Shown here one piece after another: positions 32,369 to 44,800 of a DNA stretch of 48,304 nt. Position 1 is the stretch's first letter, and every line of letters begins with the position of its first letter. The stretch is from positions 1 to 48,304 of IMG/VR virus record IMGVR_UViG_3300032820_000012. One strand, given 5' to 3'. This DNA is from a virus. Position numbers and translations under genes: made by a program. The notes under the pieces are model-generated. The model was not told the origin of the DNA. It saw nothing but the letters and a program-made list of their open reading frames with translations, and did not search any database.

Positions 32369-32835
32369 TGGGAAGCAGGCGGGACAGCAAGGGGCGCGGC
32401 GGGCAGAAGATAGCGGCTGCACCGATGGGCGGCGACACCGGTTATGGAGAACCCGGTGCGAACCGGCAGGCTCAGAACCCCAACGTCCCAGAAGGGGTGA
32501 CACCGGGCATTCCCCTACCCAAGACACGGACTATCAATAACGGGGCGGGGGGCGTCGCGGCGGCACAGGTGCAGCAACCCGGCGTGGATGCTATGACGGC
32601 AGCGCAGGGGTACAACCCGAGCGTCACGGCGATGAACGCTCCTGACGACGACCCTTCCTTGGCGATTACAGCAGGACTCGCCCGCAGGTCAGTGGATCCG
32701 GCTAAACTTTCAGGTAAGCGTGTAGCAGCAACGAATGCGATGATTCTTGAAAGGCTTGCATTGTCCGGGGCAGAAGGGTACCCAGAATTCGTTTCCGCTG
32801 CTGAGGGGCAACGGATGCGGGCAACCTCGCAGTAA
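32368..32835 (+). CDS. Unknown virion-cluster protein, 155 aa
   Basis: Pro/Gly/Gln-rich and probably largely disordered in the first 100 residues (VPEGVTPGIPLPKTRT), with a short helical end. It overlaps the portal stop and the giant gene's ATG (TAATG). It may be a minor virion or assembly protein. No family recognised. Confidence 0.5.
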   Translation: MGSRRDSKGRGGQKIAAAPMGGDTGYGEPGANRQAQNPNVPEGVTPGIPLPKTRTINNGAGGVAAAQVQQPGVDAMTAAQGYNPSVTAMNAPDDDPSLAITAGLARRSVDPAKLSGKRVAATNAMILERLALSGAEGYPEFVSAAEGQRMRATSQ

Positions 32836-35800
32836 TGGCCGAGACCCTTGGTGGTAGTGGTGGCGGCGGGGTTTCGATCGGCACTGGGGCTACACGACGG
32901 CGTGGTGGTACCAGTAGTCAAAGCACGGCGCTAGAGGACGAGTATTACGCCGACCGGTTGCATATGATACGGATGGCTTCCGGCGACGGGTTGCTCTTCG
33001 GGTTCAATCCAGATGTTTGGATCGATCTTATTTACTCTGACCTGTCGGATGAAGAAATGATCGCATCTGTTCTGGAATCGGTAAGCCATATTGAACTCCA
33101 AGAACGGCTCAAAGGGATAAGGGAGTTCACCAAACCGGCTCAGAACCAGTTGTGGGCGGCATTCCCCAAGGCCACACAGGCGCTACTGAACAGCAACGGG
33201 TACTCCCCTCCCAAGGACAGGCCGGACAAAATCAGTTGGTGGAATCCGTTCGATTGGGATGACTCACTCAGAGAAGGCAGAATCGGGAACGTCCCGATAA
33301 GCAAGGTAGTAGGGGTTCCCTTAGCCGCTATGACTTCGCCTTTCAGGTACGTTGTTTCCCCTGCTGCCCGAGGGGCTTGGGAGGGAGTCAACAAGTCTCT
33401 TAACTTCAGTTTCCGGTTAGGTCGAACGCTGCATAACCAGATGGATCCAACGGCGATGGCGCAAGAGGAACCGCTGGTTAGTGATCCCTTTCTAGGTATC
33501 AAACGGCCTGCGGGTACTTCTGTCAGGCTTCCTCAGCGTTACGCCCAGTTGATTACCAGTTTCCCAACACGGTGGAAGAACGCCGAATATGAACATGCGT
33601 CCTTTTCTTTGGAGTCACGCGCCAAGGCTCTCGAACTGTTAGGTAACCAACAGGACTACGACATAATGATCGGCGGGTTCCGAACCGGCGAGAGTGACGT
33701 TTTAGGTGCGGCTATTAAATACTTCACTGAGAAGAGAGCCGAAGCGGGCAGCCCCGACCCTGAGGGGGAGGCGCTGATAGATGTAAATAACTGGTTCACA
33801 AGCGGCGTGATGGACAGCAGGGAGTGGAAGGCTGCGGTAGAGGAACTAGACGCAGGCAACTTCGAAACGTCTCATCTCCTTGCGAAGCGGTACGACGAGA
33901 TGGTCCGAAATGTTCCGGGGTGGATTGGCGGCTTTGCAGACGCTCCTGAAGATCCTGCGGACATGGGAGGATTCCAGAAGTTCCGCTATACGACAGGGAT
34001 GATTGGCTTTGTCGGTATTGGAACGATGGCAAGCGCCATCGTGTTTGATCCGATTACATGGGGAACAATCGGGTACGGGTCAATGGTTCGGGGTGCCCGA
34101 GCGGGTATTCGTACGGCCCAGATGGGGAACTACGAGAACACGGTTCGGACGATGCACAGGACAGCATCGGCTTTCAAGATTCATTCTACGTTCCGAGCGG
34201 GAGAGCGAACTGAAGAAGCCGCCCGGTCGATAATGGCAACCTTCAAATACTACCGGTCTGGTAAAAGCCCGGAAAGGATGATGGCTACCGGCGGGCGCGT
34301 CAGGGGGATCTTCCGCCCCAAGAAGAACCTAACAAACGAGTTCGCAGAATATGTTGCTGAACTAGGACCAAACTATGTAGGTAGAAGTCCGTGGTACATA
34401 CGGCGACAGTTCAACAAAGTAATCAATCCTGAAATCGACAGGATCGTCAAGGTCTTTAACGAGTACGAGATTTGGCGGAACACCGAGGTTCTTGCGGCAT
34501 CAAGGGCTGGTGTTCCGATTAAAACTCCCGGCCCAGTCGTGGAGTTTTTAAGAAGTAACCCCAAATATCGGCGTGTCATCGAAGACATGATGAGGTGGCA
34601 CACCGACAGGATGAACAACTACCGGATAGCCGACCAGACGGTACTTGGCAAGATGGGTGTCACCCTGAAGCAGCCGGGGCTGAATAGTTGGGACGGCGTG
34701 TGGGAGTTCTTCGCAGAAGAAGCAGGCCACTTCGCGCTACAGAACGGTCTCGGTGGGCACCTGAAGACCAAGTTGTTCTTCCCACGCCTAACGAAGTTCA
34801 ACCGGATGCGGATAGCGGGCACTGAAGGGCTACTTGGTTATTTGGATAACTTCACGAACCGGATGCGTAACGCATGGCCGCATGTTCAAGCAGAGGCAGC
34901 AGCCGGATACATAATAACCAAGGAAGGATATCTGGGCCAACGTCTCTTCTTGGATGTGAAGTCAGGGGTGCTGCCCGGATTGTCGGCCAAGGCAAGGGAA
35001 CTACCTGCTAAGGCTTATGCAGAAATGTTTGAGACTTCGGGCACCTCGCGGAGCATTGCCGGTGGGCCGGGTGCGTTTGTGAGAATTAGGCCGGGGAGGA
35101 GAGCCAAGCCGCCAGAAACGTCAGATCGTGTTATCCGCAAATACGGTATAACGCTTGAAGACTACGCAATCCTGAACCGACAGATGGCTACATATGAAAC
35201 CAAGGTTCATAGGGATCTACATGAGATTTACAAGGCGATCCATTTAGAGGAACCGATCCCGAAGGATATAGATAGGTCTTTGGTAAAGATCGTTGAAGAA
35301 AGAGCGCCAACGCTATCTGACTTCTACACACTCCATGAAGACACCTTCGGGTTGCTGAAGTTCACCAAGGATGGCAAGCCGCAATACCCGAGGATGAAGG
35401 CATGGAACCGTCGGGGACAGATGTATGTGATCAACCGGCGGACAGCAAGGAACATGCCACCGGGGAGCAGCCAAGCCGAATCGGCTCAGATGTACCCCGG
35501 AATGATTCAAGGCGTGGCCTATAGGACATGGGACGACTTGATAGATGAGGGTGTAACAATCCTCAACACTAACTTTGCTACTGCTGCTGGCAAGGCGGGA
35601 TACAAGACACCTGACGAACTATTGACCGCAGTCAAGGTACATGGTTACCGGCGAGTTGTAGACAAACTAAATGCACCGACACTTGAATGGGCCGCTCCTC
35701 GGCGTTGGAAAGTAAAGGATCTAAAGAAGTTCTTAGACGAGGACATCGGGATCGTCCCCAGAGAAAAGGTACTTTACGACAGGGCCGGAAAACTTACTGA

Positions 35801-38800
35801 CAAAGGGATGGCACTTGTCCATAGCACCCTGTACCACCCTGCCCGCATGGCAGCAAAGTTCACACGCAGCGTCCCCAGAAATCGATTTATTGATGTAACT
35901 AATTCGAGGACTGCTATCCAAGAGTTCACTGCGCTGGCAGAACTCGGCTTCATGGCTGAAATGCCACGGCCAGTAATCGAAGGGTACATCTCGGCCTTTG
36001 TCCACGGTACCGAAGGGGTCCGTTGGGATATCCAGTCACGGTTCCTCATGGACTTCATGGGTCGTACCGGTGCGCTGGTATATGGCGGTCAAAACATCCA
36101 GCGTTGGTTCAACAGGTTTATTCGACAGGGTTCCACGGCTTACTCCAATGTCGCCAACGACGCGATCATCGGCGGGATGCCCCTCTACCGGCGTGCCATA
36201 TTCCCCGGCGAAGCGCACGGCGCTCAGATGTCCAAACTGAACATTCTTCCCAGTTACAGGGAACTTGGAGAAGCCTCCTCGTACATGAACATGATGCGAA
36301 TGATAGGGCACTCAGCATTTGGCCCTGCCATGTTGGATAAGTTTTTCGCCCGGTTCTGGCGGCCAGCGGTCCTGATGCGTATAGGCGTCGGCCTTCGTAA
36401 CGGTGTTGATGAAACGCTGCTCATGGTTCTTCGAGAGGGTCCGAGGTCGTTTGCGAATGCGAAACTAGCCAAGACTGCTATCGGTACACAGAAGCATTTT
36501 GACCACCTTGGCCGAGCGATTCCAGTTCTGACAACTGATCAGACCCGTAGGAGCGTCATTGTCAGTCCGATTGCTCGCACATGGCGGGCTGTCGGTGACG
36601 TTCTAGGTATTGGCGATCCAGCCATGACTCGTAAGGCAGTGCAGGTTGCGAAAGAGAAGCATCTCTACAACTGGGATGCGCTGGGGGCGGCAAGGCAGGA
36701 AAAAGAGGTTATCGCTGCAAGGAATCTTCTTACTAAAGATTCAGAAACTATGGGGATCAGGGTAGCGGCGCATAAGGGGTGGAAGCCCATTATGCAGATG
36801 CTTGAAGCATCAGCGAGAATAACGGGACGGGTGTTTCATCAGTCAGCGAGACTTCCTTTCGTGCCGACGAAACAGCAGGCAGCCCAATGGGCATTGGCAA
36901 GGCAGCATGATGGAGAGCGGTTCATATACGCCAAGATGAAGCAGATGACGAATCCGGTGATTCTTGATTCGGCAAACGATCTGGTCTTTTCTCCGTTCCG
37001 TTCCTACTTCGGTGGAATGAGTGGGACTTCACTAGATGAAGTATTGAAACTTCAGGGTCAGCGTTCTGACGCAGCAGGGAACGCTATTCCTTATATCGAA
37101 CTGGACTATGCCAACAGCCAGATGACTTATGTGAAGATGGACGCAGGGGGTAGCACACAATTCGGTCTGTTGGAGGCAGCGAGTCAGCGTCTCTACACCA
37201 TGCAGACTTCTCCTGAAGCGGTTGCTGCTGCGCGGGCAGGAGCGCATCACGTTGATGAGGTGTTGGAAGGATTCTTCAGAAGGAATCTGACTGACGACAT
37301 GATCGGGGTGATGAGGGAGAGGGTCGGTATAGCAGGTACAGGGAGGACGACAGTACGCAACTATGAGATTTCTATCCCGGCGGGTACGGCACCGGAAGGC
37401 GAACTGACGGCTGTTCGTACCTTCAAGATGAACTATAGGTATGAGAAGTCTCAGGCTGTCAAGGCTCTGGGGAAATCAGAAAAGGTCACAGGCGATAACA
37501 CTTTCGATGCGATTGTTGCTGGGCAGCGAATGGCTACTACACGCACAGCAGCACAGTTGGGGCCGGTGAAGAAGGGTGACACTGTTCTCTTCATAAGAGA
37601 TTCCGACGGCGCGCAGGTCTATGTCAAGATAACTGATCGGTATAAGCCAAACCAGAAGATCAGCCGAGAGGCATGGGCGGAACTAGAGGGCTACGGTTCA
37701 CCGATTCCAGATGCGGAATGGGCGAAGTACGGCAACATGGAACAGATTACTTTCAAGACGATCTCTCATCCGTTCAGAGGTGCCGAAGTGCCAAGGCATT
37801 TGGAACCGGGGGTCAGCCCATTTGCCGGGTCGGTGACATTCACAGATAACGCGGTGTCTGAGTTCGCTGGACAAGCAGACTTCCTTGCGACGGGAGCCTC
37901 TTTCTCGGATGTCTCGGGTGCTGTTCGAGCGCAGGGCGGCAACATCATCAGCAAGGGGGTCACTAGCGAACTCCTTGATGGGTCAACGGCGGCGGCTAGG
38001 ACGGCTTACGAACTCATTGACGACATCGATCCGCTGATGCGTAGTTACCTGCGGGCCTATTGGGAGAACGCACCGAAGTTCCAGCCGGGAGAGGCGTGGC
38101 ACGGCTTTCCGCTGCACGGTTATACCGACCCATTGGATATCGCAGATGCACTTGTCGGAATGGGCCGGACTGAAGCAGAAAGAAATTTCTTATCGTCCAT
38201 ACTCCGTCCCACATTGGGGGCAGCCGACCATGAGGCTTCTAAAGCGTTGGCATGGTTATCTCATCGTGACCTGAAGATGGGTGACCTGTTAAGCGATGTG
38301 GCTAAGTCTGAAGAGGCACAGAGGGCAGCGTGGATGTCGGAGGGAATGACCATACTGGGACAGGATCGTAATAACTCTATGGTGCGGTCTACCGGCATTG
38401 ACCCAGTGATCCAGCGCACGATGACTATGCCTAATGAGTATGAGATTGGGTTCTTCTTCCCGCAGGTTCCCGGTGATGTAGGTGTTGCTCTTGCTTATAT
38501 GTTCAAGCACCCGGAAACAATGATCGCTAACGAAATGCGACAGATGTTGGGGACCATGCTTTCCCGTGAGTTAGGGAGCCGTGACTCAGCACGGGTGGTT
38601 CTCAATACGTTGGACCCGATGATGAGTCCGCACGGGAGCATGACTCCTGATGCGTGGCTGGGGTTCTACATGGCTGACGCAGACCGAATCATCTCATCAG
38701 CGATCGCATCACAGCCCGCCTCACCGGCAGCACTCGCCAGCACCCTTGATGAGATGCTAGGAGTTAAAGAACTTACAGATGTTGCAGGGATGCGTATCCC

Positions 38801-41800
38801 GCTTCTCACTGGGGCACATAACCCTGAGAAAACTGAAAAGGTTCTACATGCGCTGAGGGATTGGCGCACATGGCTGCATGAGGGAGAGATCCCAGCCCCG
38901 CAGGTCGCTGGGGCTTTGATGGACGACGCTACTGAAAGCCTAACCGGAGGCTGGGGTGTTGTCCGACGCCTCCTGACTCACGACGAATACAAAGCAACTC
39001 CCGGTTACGGCAGGTACTACGGCACAACCGGTGGGCACAAGTTCGCTCGCCCCTCCGGTGCTGGCCCCGCAGAGGCGCAGCCGGTAACAGTCACAATCAT
39101 TGGCGATACATGGGGCAACTCGAAGAGTGTTCCTAGCGGTTGGACTGAAGAGTTGGCGGACGGTGTACCAACAGGAAACTGGACTGTTGCCGGGGTAGGG
39201 GATACCGAACGGATGGCGGCTGTTGCGGCGCGGGAATGGGTGGAAGAAGAAGTAACACATCTTTCGAATTCGATGCTGTCGTTGCCGACAGGATCACGGG
39301 TCAGGTACCACGCACCTAGTAGGGAAGCCCGAGATGCGGGTTACGACCAGTTCGGAAACTTGGTAAATAAGGTACTTACGACGATTAACGATCATGCGGG
39401 GCAGTCAACGATTGGTCAGTTGGAACGCGCTATCTGGGAGGTCGTGGGTGATCTGCCACCGGGTGCGGGGATTCCTGATGGAGCATGGGTAGGAGGCCCA
39501 AAGTTGTTCCACGGTTCCGAACAGGAACTCAGCGCCTTTGTTCGCAAGGATCCCATAGGCGCAAAGTCATTGGGCGGGCGTTCCGCTATGGGAGAGGCGT
39601 TGTATACGACGCCTGATAAGGAGTTTGCTGCGGGGTATGGGGTTGTCCATGAAGTGCAGTTCATCGGGAAGACACCTACGGGTACGCCCCGTTTGCTGAA
39701 CTATGGCGCTACGGGAATACACGATGACGCCCGGAAGGCCGTTCTGGACACGTTAGAGCATTTCGGTGATCTGCTGAAGGCACACGCTGGCACAAGGCTG
39801 TGGACCGATGCTGAACTGGCCCCGCTGATGGAGAAGTTGTTTAATCCGCGTACGACCTTTGCCGATGTCCACGGGTTTGCCGATGCGGCAGTTATAGGCG
39901 GATCCGAGAGTACCTTGCGAGGGTTTATGAAAATGGTGGCGGAGAGAAACACCGTAGAGGGGATGCCCTTCCACGTTTCTACCCATACTCCGGCATCAGT
40001 TAGAAACCAAGTAAACGAAATGGTGTCTCTAGCGTTGGACAGACTGCGAAAAAATCTCCACGATGCTGGTTACCACGGATATGTGGCACCGAAGGGTGGT
40101 GGGTTCCACCAAGCGCAGATGGCGCCAGAGGCCCACGGGGTAGCAGCGGAACAGTTCGGAGACGCAATCGCTTGGTTTGCTCCTGAGAAGGATCTTAGGA
40201 TAATCAAGGGAGTAGAGAGAGATTTCATCGGTACTGTCGGAGGCGAGAAAGGCACGAACGGCATTCGGCGTATCTTCACTGAACATGGATCCGACGAGAT
40301 GGTTCCTACTATCGAACTCATCGGAGAGCCGTTCGGTGCCGTAACAGAAGCATTCCCCAAGGCAGTACGTTACGACGCTGCTGCTGCTGGCAAGTCAGAG
40401 GCGGCGGCACTCCACACAGATGTCAACGTACCAAGAGAACCCCAGTATCTAGGCGAAACGATGGGGAGGGCACGACCGACTGAGGCGAGCGGCGGCAGGG
40501 CGCGGCCTCGCACGGGTGAAGAACGTGCAGCGGGAGAAGAGATATTGACTCCTGAGCAGGCTGGCGGGGTTGGTTGGGGTGTCACAAGGAAGAAGGGGGC
40601 GCGTCGCAATCCTAAGGAATGGCTGTGGGGAGGTAACAAACCTAAGCAGGACTTCCAAGAGGTAAATGCGATCGACCCGGCGGCTCTCTGGGAGTACCGG
40701 GATGCGCTGCTCAGGCAGATGATAGAGCGGGGCGAGGTCGATACTATTTGGCCGTTCTTCCGTGACGGCCCTTCACCGGGGAGTGTTACAGAAGGGCTGT
40801 CACAGGTTGACGGTATAATCGCCGGGTCTGGTACCCATGCGCCTCGTAACCCTGTCGAAATTGTTTCGAACCTGACTCCCAAACTGCTTCGAGACAACCC
40901 TGACAAGATATTCCTATACGGCGACAACCTTGAAGGTTGGGGTAAGGCCGGTCAGGCAGCCATCCGAGATGAACCGAACGCTATTGGTATCCCAACAAAG
41001 AAGTACCCCGGTATGCAAGAGGGCCACTTCTTTAGGGACAGTGAATATGCACAGAATGTGCGACATATCGATGAGGCGTTCGATCAGATCCCAGAAGGTA
41101 CAACAGTTGTAATCCCGAAAGCCGGTTTGGGAACTGGTCGGGCAAGGATGCAGCAGACAGCACCTAAAACCTTCGATTACCTACAGATGCGTATCAGTGA
41201 GATGCAGGGCATCCCCTCCCCCACGCCGATCATCGGTAAGGGAGGAGTCCAAACTCACGGGAAGCCGCCGGGTGCGAGAAGGGCAGCGGGGGAACCGGGG
41301 GGCAGGATCCCCGGTTGGCTTCAGCAGACACGCGCCGTTGCTGGAGAGGGAAGTGTCCCGATCTCATGGGAAGCCAGAGTCGGGAACCCTTCAGCGGTCG
41401 CACGCCATGTGAAAGCCCGAGTGTACGAACCTGCTAGTCAGGCTCCACGAACGATGTGGACATGGGATACCACGATGCAGCGGCCTGTCACGCCTAGAGA
41501 CATGGGCGGGTTCGATGTTACTGGTGGGCCACTGGGCGAACATATAGGGGTCAGCCCGTACAGCCTCCCAGAAGAGATGTTGGAACAAGCCGCGCATCCT
41601 TCCACTATCAAAAAGAATGTTCTCTGGCAGGACAAGCAGGGCGACATGATGTGGCTGCGGGAAGGACAGGAAGAAACAATTCCGTGGTTCAATCCGGGTG
41701 AAGTCTCTGGCAGCATGCCTACCGGGCCAACAGTGGTCCACGGTGATCAGGGGAAGAACATAGTTCTTTCCAACTGGGGTGAGCATCCCATGACCTTCCG

Positions 41801-44800
41801 GGGTAAGCGGTTCAATACTGCTGAGGGTGCTTTCCAAGCCCATAAGGCTGGCGAGTATTACGCCGGTTTCGAACATCTGTCTGGGAAGGAGGCCCGTGTC
41901 GCTGCCCGTCATGGAGGGGCAGCAGGTAAGGGGGCGGAACCCGGCACCTATCAGGGAGTCCAGAAGATCATCTCTGGTGGTCAGACCGGCGGGGATGAGG
42001 CTGGGCTGTTCGCTGCGGAAGAACTTGGGATCGCAACCGGCGGTCATATGCCTAAGGGCTACAGAGTAGAGGGTGGAACCAACGAGGCGTTGGCGCAACG
42101 CTTCGGGTTGGTGGAACATGAAAGCCCCCAATGGGTTCCTCGCACCGCTGCGAACACTCAGAACTCAGATGGCACGATCTGGTTTGGAAATGAGAGTCCG
42201 GGCAAGGGTGCTACCAGACGGGAAGCACGGAACGCCGGTAAGCCTTTCATAGACAACCCGACCAAGGAACGGTTCATTGAATGGCTAGAAGAAAACAATA
42301 TCCAAGTTCTGAATGTTGCTGGCAATAGGGCGTCTTCGAACCCGGAACTCTATGAAGCGGTTAAGACATTCCTTACGGACTCACTATCTGAAACACCTGT
42401 GGTGTCTGCTGGGAAACCGATCCCTACGCTCGAAACGGTAATAGCAGGCGAACGCGCAGATGTGACCCTGATGCGGGAAATCCTAGACGCCAAGTACGAC
42501 CAGATCCCTGCCTTCAGAACTGCCTTGCTTGAATCAGGGGAAATCACCCATCCCAGTGTAGATGCGTTCTGGGCAGAGACAATGCCCCGGCTGCTCACCG
42601 ATCTACGAGCAAAGAAAATGATGGAACAGGGCGAGTGGGTTTCAATGGGTGAACAGTGGCTTGGCCCGTACGATGTGGTCAACCAGATCGAACACGCAGC
42701 CGCTACTGGGGTGGATGAACTAAACAACTTGGTTTCCAACTTTTCGCGTGTTGGTAAATCGACTATGGCCCAAAAGGGCGAGATGCACCATCAGATCAAT
42801 ATGGAACTTGCCGATTCGGTAGATGGGATTGTGAGTTCCGGGCGTGTCACTAGGTGGGGCAACTCTTCCCTGCTGCCCCCTCAGATACTTGCTCGGGTTC
42901 CTATCACAGCAAAACCAACCGCAGGCGAGCGGACACTTAGCGTAGCCCGCAACTTCTTCGACGGCGCTGTCAACCCCATGATCCGTGCTATTTCACGCGA
43001 ACCTATGTTCGACTTCTATTTCGCTGAAGCCCTGCCAATGACAAGGGCAGTCCGCAACTATTACCAGCACGCACCTGAGTCCTTCAGGGCGTTGGAACGA
43101 GTCGCTAAAACTTCGAATGAGAAGATACCAGCCGAGGTTTATGCCCATCGAAGGCTGAACCCTGCCTACGTTGGGCATGGTCCTGAGCAGACCCGCTTGA
43201 CAATCACCCGCAGGATAGACGAGAACGGGGTTGAACAGGTCTATATCCCTGAACTAGAGGAGTTCATTGAGTTTGGAATACCGTGGGCACCCTACGCTCT
43301 ACCCCCAGAAGGGGCACCTGCGTTAATCGGTTCTGTTGAACATCTCAACAGCGGCCTGACTAGGTACAAGCGACTAGCGGAACTGTTGGGTGATTACCAG
43401 CAGGGGATCCGTCCACGGCATGAGATCGTAGAGCAGATATTCCGTGTCGATGATGCTGTGCGCCCGAAGATCGGTGCGCTAACTGAAGATCAGGCTCTCG
43501 GTTTCTTGGTTGATGCCGGTCGTTTGGGAGACGAGGACTTCTTCCGGGTGCTGATCACTGAAGGACCGCCCCCCAACCTACGCCCGGTGGCTAGTGGTAC
43601 TTGGTTCGATACGTTCCCAGAACACCGCGAGTTCTTTGTCAATATGTATATGAAGAACAAGGAGAGGATGCTTAAAGCCAGTGACGAAGGCAGGCAGGTA
43701 ATCGATGAATATGCTTTGTTCACCCGGCAGGTAGTGGAATACGTCAACTTGAAGAGCCTGCAAGAACAGGCGCATGTCAATATCGCATCGGAACGAGCGT
43801 TGTGGCAAACGTCACTCTTCGTTGATGACCACTCCCTACGGTCACAATGGCAGGAATCAGTCGGAACGATGGTCCCCTTCTGGTTTGCCGAAGAGCAGTT
43901 CCTCCGCAGATGGCTACGGACATTGGAGGTTCGCCCGGATGCGCTACGGAACCTCTCTGCTGCGTTGTTCGCATCGGAACGATCAGGTCTGACATACGAA
44001 GACGACATGGGAACCATGAGGGTATTTGTGCCGGGTAGTTCCTTCTTCCCCTACATGATGGATAACTTCACTCAGTTCCCCTTCCTTCAGAACCTAATGG
44101 GAGAGGAGGGGATCGGATTCATCGGTGGCGATATGACAAGCGTTACCAAACTGCTGCTCCCCGGCTACGGCGAAACCACCGGGAACCTTCAGTACGGTCC
44201 TATGGCTGGCATCCCGCTGCTGGGTCTGTCCACGCTGGATCCGACGCTACGAGGGCAGGGCATACTCGGGTTCCACGATAATATCGTCGGTCGGTACGGG
44301 TACGACTCTGAAGCGTCTGAGTTGATATGGCAGACGATTGTCCCACCACCGATAGCGAAACTCCTCGCTGTTGTAGGGATAGAAGTCGGTGATGTCGGCG
44401 GGACACACGCTAAGTCAATGATGTCTGCGATTGAAGCAGCGGCAGTCAATGGCTGGCTACCCAGCGAACAGGAGATGCGAGAGTTTCCGAATCAGGAGTT
44501 GGAGACCCAGAAGGTCTACGACGCTCTCAACCATGTCGCCAAACAACTCATGCTTATTCAGAATCTTTCTTGGTGGGGTGGGCTGGCTACGGGAACGCCC
44601 CGGTCCTTTGTTGACGATCCCAACTGGGAATGGAACCAGAAGTTTCAGCAGTTGCGGGATACGGGGATCCCCTACGAGCAGGCTTTCCGCGAGATGCTGG
44701 AAGAATACCGGACTGAGTTCTGGGATGAGTACGTCGGAGAACACTTTGGAACTCCCGACTGGGCACAGAACTGGGAAGAAGCGGACGCTACGACACAGCG

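Noticed and set aside
40370-40927. 185-codon minus-strand frame inside the giant gene
   Set aside because: It is antisense to a continuous 4268-codon frame with recognisable domains, and its composition (Pro/Ser/Arg-rich) is typical of shadow frames.
43490-44017. 175-codon minus-strand frame inside the giant gene
   Set aside because: It is antisense to the virion-type C-terminal part of the giant protein, with no ribosome site or family pattern.
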